Source of the DNA: Crambe crambe
Lineage: Eukaryota > Porifera > Demospongiae > Poecilosclerida > Crambeidae
Assembly: GCA_963924555.1 (NCBI GenBank)
Contig: OZ004594.1
Location: 5,673,563-5,737,562 of the forward strand
Reading direction: 5' to 3'
DNA: 64,000 nucleotides
Under the pieces are notes generated by a model. That model was not told the origin of the DNA. It ran no database searches and was given only the letters and a program-made list of their open reading frames with translations. Each line of letters opens with the position of its first letter. Within the stretch, counting starts at the first letter, position 1. A program made the translations under genes and the position numbers. Below are positions 45,283-57,194 of the stretch, piece by piece.

Positions 45283-46996
45283 TTATCTTGGTATGACCTG
45301 GCTGATGACAGTGGCTAATCCTCTTAGGTTTCTCAGGTACAGCAGGTACTGGAGGAGGTAGTTCAGGACAGCCTGAAGGTGCAGGATATGTGAGCAAAGC
45401 AGCTGCTGCACTAGTGGTCGTATTTTCTCATAGAGATAAATTTGCCTATCAAGAGACATGCCTGCTGGTGCAATTATATCAGGCATTTTCAGAATATCAA
45501 GTTTGCTCAGATGACTGAGAAGTGTAATGACTTCTTCACCTTAAGTTGAGCATTTTTTTGACAAATTTTCCCTCGGAAGGAGGAATGAAATGGTGATACT
45601 GTAAAATACCACACTAAAGGTTTTGCTCATAAAGTTGCTCCAATCATACCACACAACGTGTCTCTTTCCAAAAGTATCCACTGTTAGCTTTACCTGCAAT
45701 ACTAGAACTGGAGACCATTGCTTCAATTTCAGGTAGGGATGATACAGGGGGTACGGCAATATGCTTTCTTCAGTAAACCGAAAAAGCGATCCAATGAAAC
45801 TTAGTGTGCCCTGCCACCATGAACGATATTTTTATTTTACAATTTCTGCCAGTTAGTATTCGCCAACAGAGGTACTGCATAACACAATTGTTCTTATTTT
45901 GGCCAACTGCATTGTCTGCATGTAGCAAGACCTCTTGGCCTGCTGTAACATTGTAAGCATCAAAGTAGTGATGCAGCATTGAAACAACAGTATTTGCCCC
46001 CCTTCCTGCAATGTCATTTTCATTGATCATTTGCTCACTTTTGGCTTCATTGCATACACCAAATATCTGATACTTTCTTGGGGTTAGAAAATATAGTGGC
46101 CCAACTTGTTGATAGTAAATTTGCTGGGCATTGTCAAAACTAATATGAATAATGCTAGGGTTTAATGGATCCTTGGCCAACTTCTCTTTGACTGCTGTAC
46201 ATTCTTTATTATATATCTCTCTCTCTCTCTCTTGCTGTAAGATGTTTCTCAGCTTCAAGCAACTGTAAACACTTCTGATTCAGGTATGTTGGCTGATTAA
46301 TGCAATATCGTTCTGGCAGATCTCATAAAGGTCAATTTTGGGTTTCATAGATGAAATGTGGGGTAGCAAGTCATTCCATACACTTTCAAACTTTCTTCGG
46401 CTAATTGAATAACATGTAAGTGGGGAGGAGCAGGGCCTTACTCTCAATGTTTAGTCCTGGAATTCTACCATGAATTTCAGCAAAATTAATAATAAATAGT
46501 ACAACAGACTCGGTTTTGTCAAAGGGTAAGGTTCTTGCTGGTACGAGAAACTAAGCCATTTTGACTGAAATGAGGGACGAGGTTTTTGTATTGCTTCTGT
46601 CCCACACAGTGAAGAAATAGGTATGTTGTCTTACAGATTTTATACCCATGAAACCAGTAATTAATGGCATACCTTGATCCATCTTGTTCCTCAAAACAAT
46701 GCCTATTAGCCTCTAAGTGTCCCAAAATAATCAAATCCCTTTATCATTTCTCAATAGTTCATTAGAGTAGTCTATTCACTCATGAGTAAACTGGCACGAG
46801 CAGGGTTTATTGCTTAGTTCAAGTGACACTGACAGGTCTTCATAAAGTCATCAATTGCTCGTTCTTTAGCTAGATCCATTTCCTGAATGCTAAAGTTGGC
46901 AGCATCATTACTATCAGACCAGTTTCCGATTTCCATGGGATAGCTTAACATTTTCTCAGTATCAGTGAGCCCAATACAGCAAAGTGGTACTGTCAA
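45283..46996 (-). pseudogene. Decayed DUF7869-like (transposon-associated) gene
   Basis: Read on the minus strand from 46996 downward: KICKTTYLFLHCVGQKQYKN and LVPHFSQNGLVSRTSKN, then an open frame (46258-45770) with PSIIHISFDNAQQIYYQQVG, EVLLHADNAVGQNKNNCVMQ and ISFMVAGHTKFH. After that comes TFGKRHVVWYDWSNFMSKTF. The ADN..GQNKNN and GHTKF motifs match a family of uncharacterised proteins, frequent in sponges and cnidarians, that I associate from memory with the DUF7869 domain. Frameshifts separate the pieces, so this copy is probably dead. The family's biochemical role is unknown to me; a mobile-element origin is inference from its abundance. Confidence 0.55.
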
Positions 46997-47039
46997 AACT
47001 ATGATCTTACTATACTAGATCTTTTACTTCCCAATGACA

Positions 47040-49340
47040 CAGTACCCTCAACCAATGATGACTCATTTTCTGTTCTGGAGGTGTTAAAAAGCAAACACCC
47101 ACCCAGTCAACCAGCCCCAGCCAATGCTCTCCCTCAAGGAATGGCAGAGCCGGTAGACATACATCCTGTTGTTTTTGAAACTCTAGATGCAGCCAAGATC
47201 CGATCTGCTGCCCTCCGTACATCAGGTGCTGCTGGACCTTCCGGCTTAGATGCCAAGGAGTGGAGAAGGCTCTGCACCTCGTTTAAATATGCCTCCAAAG
47301 ACCTATGCCACTCCCTAGCCTTGATGGCCAGACGTCTCAGTACTACCTATGTGGACCCCAGGGGGCTCTCACCTTTCCTCGCCTGTCGACTGATTGCCCT
47401 CAATAAACACCCAGGAGTCCATCCGATAGGACTGTGTGAAACATCAAGAAGAATCATTGCCAAAGCCATCTTATCCATCACTAGGGGGGACATTCAAGAT
47501 GCTGCTGGCTCTCTTCAGCTATGTGCTGGGCAAATTGCAGGTACTGAAGCTGCAGTCTATGCTGCAAGGGAAACATTCTCAAATGAAACCACGGAAGCTA
47601 TCTTACTTGTAGATGCCAGCAATGCATTTAATTCACTCAACCATCAACATAATATCAGGCATCTACGTATGTCCCTCAATAGCCACAATTCTCATCAACA
47701 CTTACAGAGATCGAACAGACCTATTTGTTGAGGGTTCCTCATTCTTATCTCAAGAGGGTACCACACAAGGGGACCCCTTGGCGATGCCTATGTATGCTCT
47801 TGCCACCATTCTGCTCATTCATAGTCTGCCAAACAATGTTCAACAAGCATGGTATGCAGATGATGCTTCAGCAGCTGGCCAACTGAAAGACCTGCGGATA
47901 TGGTGGGAGGCCCTTGTGTCCTCGGGCCCTGACTATGGCTACCACGCAAATGCCACGAAAACCTGGCTGGTCACAAAACCACAACACCTTCAATCTGCTA
48001 CATCTGCTTTTAGTGGAACCAAAGTGAATATCACAGCAGAAGGAAGGCCATATCTTGGTATAGCTATCGGCACAAAGGAATACTGTGACCAATTTGTTGA
48101 AGAGAGAGTGACTAAATTGTGCAATGAGTTGGAGAGACTGGTACATATTGCCGAAACTGAGCCTCATGCTGCCTATGCAGCTTTTACCCATGGTCTTACC
48201 AGCAAATTGAATTATCTCTCTCGCACCATCCCAAACATCGGTGATCACCTAGCTCCTCTGGAAACCATTATCAGAACAAAACTTATTCCCACCCTGACAG
48301 GAAGATCCCCCCCCCCCCCCAAGTGATGCAGAACGTGATCTCTTGGCCCTGCCTGTCAGGTTAGGAGGGATTGGTGTGATTGACCCTTCAAAACATTCTT
48401 CAGAAGAGTTTACTGCTTCTCTCAAAATCACAACCCCCTTAAAAACCTTAATCAGAGGAAAAGATCCAACGTACCCCTTTGAGACCTGGGAAGAACAATA
48501 CAAAGCTAAGGATGAAGTTCACAAATCAAGACGGAAAAAAACAATCGGATACTGCAAACCAAATGAAACCATCACTTCCCAGTGTCCTTCAACGCTCCAT
48601 GATGCTGGCTCAAGAAAAAGGCGCCTCCAGCTGGATGACTACCCTTCCTGTGGCTGAGTTTGGGTTCGCGTTACATAAAAGTGCCTTCCGAGATGCCCTA
48701 TGCCTTAGATATGGATGGCAACCCTCTCGAATTCCAATAAACTGAATGTGACAATCAGTTCTCAGTAGAACATGCCTTATCCTGTCCAAAAGTAGGATTT
48801 CCTTCTATAAGGCATAATGAGATTATAGATCTCACTGCCAGCCTACTATCAGAAGTATGCAATGATGTTTGCACGGAACCACACCTACAACCAATTTCGG
48901 GTGAACACTTATCTGCAACCTCAGCTAACACCCAAGAAGGAGCACGCTTGGATATTGCAGCGAATGGGTTATGGGGAAGCCGCCTTGAGCGTACATACTT
49001 TGATGTGAGGGTTTTTAACCATCCAACTCCCTCTGCATGCTACCGCAAACATGAGAACCTGAAGAAGTGTGCTTATCAACAAAGAATAAGAGAAATAGAA
49101 CATTCTTCCTTTTCTCCACTGGTGTTGTCCTCAACAGGAGGTCTAGGACCTGCAGCCACCTCAACGTACAAGCGTCTGGGAAATCTATTATTCATCAAGT
49201 GGGATCAATCTTATACTTCAACAATGAGTTGGCTGAGGTGCCGCCTATCTTTTTCACTACTGAGATCCTCAATCCAAGCCATCAGAGGAGCTAGATCAGC
49301 TGCTGGCAGAGCTACAAATCACCTATACCTCCAATAGACC
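47040..49340 (+). pseudogene. Retroelement copy 3: RT plus restriction-like endonuclease, frameshifted
   Basis: Large open pieces read the finger and palm (SGAAGPSGLDAKEWRRLC; ACRLIALNKHPGVHPIGLCE; ILLVDASNAFNSLN), then after a frameshift near 47660 TTQGDPLAMPMYALATI and the catalytic WYADDASA. The frame breaks at a run of 14 C (48307-48320), resumes with LPVRLGGIGVIDPSKHSSEE, breaks again near 48550, and later reads SVEHALSCPKVGFPSIRHNE (zinc-knuckle end) and ARLDIAANG...YFDVRVFNHP (restriction-like endonuclease). The 5' part is missing. It is the best preserved of the three copies here. RLE-type (R2/NeSL/HERO-like) identity is inferred from domain order. Confidence 0.75.
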
Positions 49341-49379
49341 TTGTGACTAGTGAATCACAAGTTACTCAACTCTCTGAAG

Positions 49380-50070
49380 CATAAACTGACTCCTTCACCA
49401 AACACCAAAAGGGAAGAACTCCCACTCTATTCTGTTATTATGTATCATTGTGAACTCCCCCTATTATCATTATTTTTGCAATTAAAAATTAAATTCCAGT
49501 AAAAAAAACTTTTAAAAAACTATACTAGTAAGCTCAGTCTAACCGCACGCGTGTGCGCAGTCCTTTGAGATTTAATTGCCCGACCTCCCGCACGCACTAA
49601 TTACTTGTATTTCGTATTCTTTTTATAACTCTTGCATAAAGTAATACCTTGTTATAAAAATAGCTCAGAAAAATGACCGAACATACAAAGCCACATGGTC
49701 CAATCTTCACTGGAAATGAACTATCAATATCAAAAACTATCACTTTTAGAGCTTCTGATAAATCTGTTTCATAGGTATGGATGGACTACATAATGATAGT
49801 TTTAAGTTATCTCTAGATGCCTGTTGTTTAAAATACAGTCATTAAAATCACTGTCCTGAACCTATATATACCACAGCATGTACATTTACACTGCACTATA
49901 GAAATGATAACAATGATGTTGCTTGGCGTATTTATATCACAGTGAACACTGAATTTTCCTTTCATTTTCACCCTGCTTTGGCATCTTCTGTCTTTTTGCT
50001 GGTCTATCTACCCTGCATTGACTGAACAGGTGAGGGGGAAAAAAATTAATACATAAATAATCCAAACTTA
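49380..50070. other. Intergenic, no gene seen
   Basis: AT-rich sequence after the retroelement end. An A-rich stretch at 49485-49520 could be its 3' tail. No conserved frame. Confidence 0.35.
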
Positions 50071-50092
50071 AAAATCTACAGGTCTTCATGGC

Positions 50093-51295
50093 AACCTCCT
50101 CTAAAGAGGTAGCCACAAAGCACTCCAAGTACCATCCACAACGTCCGTGCAGTGCATGTGTTTTGTGTGGTAAGACCCATCCTCATTATGAAGCATGGGC
50201 AAAGCAAGATGCACACATGATTCTGATTGCTGAATTGAAGTAGGCACATTTTTGCTCCACTTGGGTGTAAACCCTGGTGGATGTGTACGCTGGGTTTCTT
50301 TTTGATGAGCATAACATATACAGGCAGGTTCAGTTTTCCGATGTCTAATTCTAATAAGCTTTTGCCCCCATAGAAGAACTTCAAACTATGTTGAACACAG
50401 TAATTGCCTGCTAAAATATTACCATGAATTATACAGTCAGTTTCATGGTAGTTTAAAACCCTGCACTAGTTGTAGAATTAGACCCAAACAGGGGATGAAG
50501 TTCACCAGACATAGCCCAAATCCTAATTTAATTAATCAGCTTCTCTATGGGGATCTATAACCTCTAATGACTACATCTGTTTGGGCAAACCCAGACAGTA
50601 GTACAGATACACTTACCAAAGCTGTACTCCATTCTGTACACTGATTATGAATTTGAGAACGAGAGAGCTGTGCTTCATCCTGATGTGTCCAATATATTTC
50701 TTAAATATAGTTCCATTATCAGCTGACATTCTAAATTTCTTTTATTTTTCTCTTTTATATTCAGCTTAACAAATTTCTTTTTGAAGCCTACGTTTCGGCT
50801 AGGTCTCTAGCCTTCTTCAGGGTTTTATGATTACAAAAATTAAATAAACAAAAAAGATTTAAATTCAAATTTTGCATAGCTAGAGGTAGGTTTCAAAAAG
50901 AAATTTGTTAAGAGGTAGGTTTCGAAAAGAAATTTGTTAAGCTGAATATAAAAGAGAAAAATAAAAGAAATATATTTCTTATTTAGTATCTTATTTAGTA
51001 TTTTAGTATCTGGCTTCAGATAGCAATCCTGAAAATGAATACACACTTGAAAGTCCAGAAATTTTCTTCTAAATGGCTATTAAAGCAGTTAGTTAACTGC
51101 TGTCCACTTACACCCCCACCCCATTGCTTCAAAGTGTGTTCGTAAAAAAATTTATAGGAAAGGGGGAAAGGTGCACACCTGTGTGCAGCTGCCAAAACTG
51201 TACCTTCAGCTTCCTGGACGTGATGTCATCAATGTGGCCATGGACCAGGACCAAACACCTCCAGATATTGATGAATCTGACTCAATGATGATTTA
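50093..51295 (+). pseudogene. Decayed Cys-rich protein of unknown family
   Basis: Three plus-strand pieces look coding. 50090-50237 reads HSKYHPQRPCSACVLCGKTH after an acceptor-like CTACAG. 50400-50560 reads GSLKPCTSCRIRPKQGMKFT and RHSPNPNLINQLLYG. 51160-51292 reads GGKVHTCVQLPKLYLQLPGR and DVINVAMDQDQTPPDIDESD. The CxxCxxxP+xG..F.RHxPNP pattern suggests zinc-binding knuckles. The pieces could not be joined into one open frame, and an inverted repeat (50735-50975) lies between the second and third. The function is unknown. Confidence 0.35.
50735..50975. repeat. Inverted repeat with GTTTCGGCTAGGTCTCTAG end
   Basis: TTTATTTTTCTCTTTTATAT then TCAGCTTAACAAATTTC faces its inverse, which appears with a second AGAAATTTGTTAAG unit at 50895-50970. 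The CCTACGTTTCGGCT...CTTCTTCAGGG segment at 50788-50822 resembles a dispersed element end. Confidence 0.55.
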
Positions 51296-52532
51296 GAAGA
51301 AGAGATTGGAAGAAATCATTTTTCCTGAGTTTTATAGTGAACAAAACAACTTTGACTTATAGATTATGTTCATTTGATACACCTATCCTACTTTGTGTAT
51401 CTGACATTTTTGTTTTCAGGCACTTGAAGTTTCAAAATAAATAGTACTAAGCCTAGTTGGCTATAGAAAAGTGTAAGGCTAACCAAAACTGTGTCCCGCT
51501 TTTACTTCCTCAGAAAGAAGACCTGATAGACCTCAATGTTGACGGCCATTTTGTACAAGGTTCAAAAAATTTGGTCTGGCCAAAATTGGTCCAACCGGTT
51601 TACTGGTGTGCATTTCGTAACTCCAAGGCTAGGGCTAGGGTTGTATGGTCAAAGGGCTTGGCTAGGGCTTGGCTAGCAGTACACCGCTTCCAGTATCCAG
51701 CAAACCGCTTCTAGATATACGTAGACTAGATGGACTTCTAACATGGGCCGGTGTCACAGTTTATTTTGTCGCTGGGAGATTCTGTCACGGCGACAAAATA
51801 TCCTAGGAAATTCTGTCGCAAGCGACATAATCTCCTAGGATATTTTATCGCCGCCAGGATATATTGTCGCTGCATATAAAGTAGCTATTGGAGAGGTGGT
51901 ATAGCTATATCTGATTATACAAAGACAATCGCAAATTGCCCTAGCAATAAAAAATCTCCTAAGTCATTTCTGTTTTAGTAATAAATCTCTTCTATAATAA
52001 TAATATCACCTAGGATATTTTTTCACTAGCTATATTTCTATGCTGTTTATGGGTGCACCAAAATCTCAAGCTTGTTAACTATAGTTGGGTATATATATAT
52101 CACTCATACTTTAGGAGCATGTTTTTTGGGGGGTCTTGCTTAGCTAGAAAGTTAATATTTTTTGCAAGTGTACAGCGACGGAACTGATCTATATTGATGT
52201 GAATGCATGATTGAGCTTTATACAAATCAGTAATGGAAAATATTCTAGATAGCTACTTACGTATAATAGCTAGCTAGATGCCACAGAGCAACATGCCTCT
52301 TAGCTACTATAGAAAATAATAATATATACTGCTATAACATAGCTCATTCGCTATAGCTACATATATAACTACCTAATATTGCTTAGAGCTAGATAAGTAG
52401 CTAATATCCTGTGAGATTTTATTATACCACAGGAGATTTTATTACTAGCTATAGTAGATATTAGCTAGTTAGCAATAGCTATATAGTGAGCAACAATCCT
52501 AGGAGATTGAGGAGACTTCATCGCTCTATATA

Positions 52533-52539
52533 ACCTATT

Positions 52540-52570
<31 letters not shown>

Positions 52571-52604
52571 TTATTATTATTCCTATTATTATTATTATTA
52601 TATA
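52533..52604. repeat. (ATT)n microsatellite
   Basis: Roughly 20 ATT units with two interruptions, at the position where copy A carries ATT/AGT triplets (2460-2500). Confidence 0.8.
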
Positions 52605-52805
52605 ATTTACAGCACAAGATGATGTTTTAAGAAATGAGATAAGTTACAATAAAAAAGAAGTAGACCATGCAGGCTGAGGATCGACCAAGACTGGCCTAGA
52701 AACCAGGAGAGGATTAAAAAAAAAAAAAAAAGAGCCACAACAAACGATCAATCAAACAACAAGATTGGTCCATAATCTAGTCATCTTGTTGAAATATATA
52801 CCGTA

Positions 52806-53260
52806 TAGCGGGGGGGGGGGGGGGGGGGGGGGGCAAAAGTTTCGCGATTAGACCATTTTATCTTATTTCGCAGGGAAATCATTCGCGGTTTGGAAAAAAA
52901 ACAAACCTGCCCAGCGGCATGCACACACATAGAGCTATGAGCTAGTTAGCTGAAGCTTCGATGGCATGCAAGTCAGGGCCATCTTTCATTTGAGACTACA
53001 CTCAAACTAGACAGGAAAACCATACCTGGAATACCGTAGTTAGCGAAGCATTTATTGTGCAGCGATATGATAGACGTTCTGCCGTGTGGCTCTATTTTTC
53101 TTCAGCGAGGTGAGTCTATCAATTGTAGAGTCACAGACCATGAACTAGACGAAACTCAGTCTGAGAGTCTGGATTTGCCAAAGTAATTTGCGTGGTTAAA
53201 TATTCGCGGACGAAAGAGAAATCGCCCGCGAAACTTTCGCCCCTCGAAATATACCCGCTA
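52806..53260. mobile_element. 455-bp MITE, TA target site, nested in copy B
   Basis: TAGCGGG at 52806 (running into 24 G) and CCCGCTA ending at 53260 are inverted ends flanked by TA on both sides. The ends continue as CAAAAGTTTCGCG and CGCGAAACTTTCGCCCC. A TA duplication is typical of Tc1/mariner-type MITEs (established). Removing it restores collinearity with copy A. Confidence 0.8.
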
Positions 53261-53689
53261 TATGGTAGTGGCTTTGGGAGTTGGAGACATGAAGAACATA
53301 TAGCTATTGGAGAGCAACAAAATGAGATTTTGTCACTCTATTTCTATACCTACAACTATGCATGTGAAGAACATAGGAGAGCAACAAATATCCTAGGAGA
53401 TTATACTTATGGTGAGCGACTATAGGAGACATCTATACTCCGCTATATGCTCTGGCTATGTAATATCCAATATAGTCGAGTCATGCATGCAGTGCTGAGC
53501 AACAAAATATCCTATAAGAGATGTATCTAGTAGCTACGTTTAATGTCTAATATAGCTAGCTGTGACAATATATCCTGGCGGCGACGAAATATCACAGGAG
53601 ATTAGGTCGCTCGCGACAGAATTTCCTAGAATATTTTGTCGCCACGACAGAATCTCCCAGCAATAAAATAAACTGTGACACCGGACCAA

Positions 53690-55560
53690 ACTTTGCACGG
53701 GGGGACCAATTTCATTGCAAGTTTTCGTCCGGGCGGAATGCTTTTATTGCGAGAAATGGTCCGCCGGACCATTTTTCACGATCATTTTTCACGTGCCAGT
53801 TCTAAACTTACAGCCTGAAAAAAAAAACAACCTACCTTTAGCGCTCAAAAGTTGTCAGAATTCACTTCTATTAAGCCTGCTCTGCCTTAGAAACCTATTA
53901 GAGGACGAGGGCCTGCAGTAAAGTCACTCAAAACAGCGCACCAGGTGGCAAAGTTTACCCGCTCTAATGGCTCCAAAAACATTGACACACCCCTTGCGCA
54001 GGAAACAAAAAATCGATCGCGAAAGAGCTATAAATCCCTTCTCCTGCGCCTTGTCACAAATTTAAAAATTAAAAACTCAAAACATTAAATTGCATTTTTT
54101 TTTGTATGAACGTAACCACTTGTGCGACAAAGTCTGAAAGAGAGCCTGGAATCAGTTGTACGCATTAAGCCTCGAGGCTTCCACCCGTAAGCAAAAAAAT
54201 TATCTGACCAAATGATAAACGACAGTCTTGAGGAAAATAAGTAATGTATACAAAAAAAGGACAGAAAAGGAGAACGGAACCTCGCTCAGTTAACTGTTAT
54301 TACAGATGCGAGAACGATAGGTATGCTCTATTTTAAATATAGCGAGTGACACGAGCATACGCACGTAAAGCCAGTTATATATGAAAAGTTCTACAATATT
54401 CACAACATATTTATAACGTTCACCATAATACTTTTTCTTACCAAATATTTCAACCCGCATTGACTACTGTCCCTTGAAATATCCAATGCATTAAAGAAAG
54501 ATTAAAGTACAATATCAAGTCAGCACTATAAAAAATAAATCATAACCATATGTACATAATACCATGGAGAAATGCAGAATTACAGATCCAATATGTAATG
54601 CCGTATTTTATCAAGCTATATTGAATTATCATCCAGTTTAGGTTTCTTGCTTGAAGGAGGTAAGACTTACATCAGGAACCTGGACTAAAGTAGATTCAAT
54701 CAATATCTGTGCCTTCAGACTGTACTTGGAGTAACCCAGCGTAAATATCAGATGGCATTGCACATCCTGGATCAAATCCGAAGAATGTGGCAATCTAAAG
54801 TTCCTCCACTAAGCAAAAACAACAACAACAACAAAAAAAAAGCAGATTGAAGAAATTCTCTTAGGGTGAACATGACCTACGATATCTAAACTTTTCTCCA
54901 CAGCCGTTTACGAAGGAAGCAGCATATTCTCACTGGCTTTGGGAAGAGCCTATGTTATAAAATACTCCCTTTTGTGATGGAACACAGTATAACCAACTTG
55001 ACGCCTGCGTTGTAATGGATTGATAGATCGAATAATCCATTTCTAATTGTAGCACATCGAAGCATCATCGCGCATTATAATTAGATAACGCGCCAGGCGG
55101 CAGAAATCGCACGTGATAAAATTTACGATCACTGTGTACGAGGCTCTTTCTTCCTCTCTCCCCTTCCATGCGCGCGCGAGAGCCTGGGAATGAGGCTAAT
55201 GTCATCCATACTTAGTCAAGAGTGCTCAGAACTGGGGAGTCATTTTTAAAATAGTATTTCAAAAACATCGCGATATAGGTTATCGAAAAGGGTGTGGCTG
55301 TAGGAAAGTGGGCGTGATCGGGCAAAAATTTTCTGCGCTAACAATTTTAGAACCCTTATCAAAAAAAAAACTCTGGTTATGTGCCAGATCAAGTATACTG
55401 TAAGGGCTATTGTAATCGGTAATACATAATTATATGTTCCTATAACTTGTATGTCTTATTTGTTTGCTAAGACGTACAAGGTTAAGTATATAAGATCTAA
55501 AATTTTGATTAATGTTTTTTTAAATTTAAAACTGTTGGCTAACAATGAACACTAATAGTC
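53690..55560. other. Intergenic, no gene seen
   Basis: The start (53685-53800) contains GGACCAAACTTTGCACGGGG and GGTCCGCCGGACCATTTTTC palindromes, likely a further element end. The rest has no recognisable coding or RNA feature. Confidence 0.4.
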
Positions 55561-55564
55561 ACAC

Positions 55565-55805
55565 TGGAGCGCCATCAGTAACAGATGGCTATATGGATAT
55601 CATGTGATCCTCCCATACTTCAGTAACAAATGGTTTTATGCATGGAGTTATGTGATCGTCCAATACTTAACAGACGTCTCAATCCCATTCTTCAGAAACG
55701 GATGGCTCTATGGAGTCATATGATATAAAGTGATCATCCCACTTATCTCTACTGGATGGCTCTAGCTCAATGGAGTCGTGTGATATCATGTAATCGTCGC
55801 ATTAA
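55565..55805. repeat. Degenerate tandem repeat, ~60-70 bp units
   Basis: Four diverged units share (CAGTAAC)GATGGCT, CTATGGAGTCAT, ATGTGATC and TCCCATACTT in the same order. Confidence 0.55.
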
Positions 55806-56117
55806 CGCTGACATGCATGCACGTAACATAGAGGGAAATTATCTTGTCTATAGTATAGCAAATAAATTTTTATATTGAACCATATCTTTCCAAAAGATGT
55901 TTTACGCTATATTACTACGAGCGCGTTCTATTTTCTGCCCAAAACCTGTAGCTAGCTAGAAATGTTGAGCTGATAGTTTATTCGTGCTTTGCTGTTGAGT
56001 TATGTTAGTGGCAGGCAGCTGCATGCACAGAAAGCTAAGTACTTACCACAAATCACTTAGATATGTCTAGTGCCTTAGATGAGCATAGCGCTGCTATCCA
56101 CCATGCTATAAATCATA

Positions 56118-56160
56118 GATTGTATAGACTACGTAACCGGGGTTGGAAACGCCCCATAAT
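56118..56160. repeat. Dispersed ACGTAACCGGG repeat, copy 2
   Basis: TTGTATAGACTACGTAACCG, then GGGTTGGAAACGCCCCATA. Same orientation as 42487-42525; only a few differences. Confidence 0.5.
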
Positions 56161-56784
56161 CCGTATTGCGGTGCGTGGAAGAGCTGAAAAACCCTAACGT
56201 GGAGGAATCGACCTCTCCAAGTTCAGAAATCCATAGCGTAGCTAGTAACTTCGCCTTACTCGTGCAAAAAGCAAATTTTTTGCTGCTAGGACACCTGCTT
56301 TAGCCTGTTTTGGCTTTGTGTACCTGCATGAAAGAGTAAATATTCAACTTACAGTTCCAGAGTTTAGTATATACTCTACTTCATGCCCTTATGCCTAAAA
56401 TATAGTGAACTTTGCATGTATTCAAGAGTTTCAGCAAATAGCTCATATTTGCTGGGTGTATCTTTGCGTACCTTTTTCGAAAAAGTGAAGTGTTTTTAGT
56501 GACCCCAATTTATATTCATAACAAGTAGTTATTCCTTCATGCCCTCCACCTATGCTTTGCATTCCCTTGCATGCAAGCTCAACGATTAGAGTACATTAAT
56601 TTTTAATATTATATTCCTCAGGGATGATCGACTGAGAGGGAAGCTTCAATATCTTCACTTATAGTTCGGGCAGAGAACAAGAAGGTGCAGAGGTGAAGAA
56701 GAACCAGAAAGAGATCTCAATGGCTGCACACGTGATACCCAAATTTGATAATTATTGTCTTTTTTTGTTATTGTATTAATTATG

Positions 56785-57045
56785 ACCTTTGATCTGCCAT
56801 CCCTACTTAGAGAGTGCTAGCGCACTCTCTGATTATTATTATTATAAAGAAAAAGAATTTTAGACATCGTTTTTTCTTATGTTAGCGAATGAATTTTTGA
56901 TTTTTGAACGTTTTCCTCTCTTCTTTGTAGATGTAATAATTCACTGTAGCCTTCTGAGAACTTGTAGAGTAAGGGTAGAAGAGAAAGAAGAGTTTTTAGT
57001 TTATACAGTCTTATGACCTTTGACTCGCCATCACTACTTAGAGAG
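56785..57045. repeat. Dispersed ~250-bp repeat, inverted copy
   Basis: Reverse complement of 21770-22020: GCCATCCCTACTTAGAGAGT opens it, the AGAGAGTGCTAGCGCACTCTCT palindrome follows, and it ends near CTTATGACCTTTGACTCGCC. Confidence 0.65.
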
Positions 57046-57194
57046 CAAGTATTATTTCAGGTATTATAGTGTACTAAAACTGTGGAAGGACCCATTCGTT
57101 AGGACCCAAATGACGTCACCATAATTCATTTAACCCTCTAGCTACGTACTAGCTAGCGCTATAGCTACTACAGAATTATCAGAGTGAGACTGTA

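Larger units (their letters stand above)
51748..53684. mobile_element. Transposon copy B, with nested MITE
   Basis: CCGGTGTCACAGTTTATTTT at 51748 faces the inverse end AATAAAATAAACTGTGACAC-CGG finishing at 53684. Both ends continue inward through TCGCTGGGAGATTCTGTC and repeated GCGACAAAATATCCTAGGA-type palindromes. Internal blocks match copy A in the same order (for example GGAGAGGTGGTATAGCTATA; ATGCATGTGAAGAACATAGG). The extra length over copy A is largely explained by the 455-bp MITE at 52806-53260 and a longer (ATT)n run. No transposase frame. Confidence 0.8.

Noticed and set aside
47868-48248. 126-codon minus-strand frame
   Set aside because: It is the shadow of the RT coding sequence on the plus strand.
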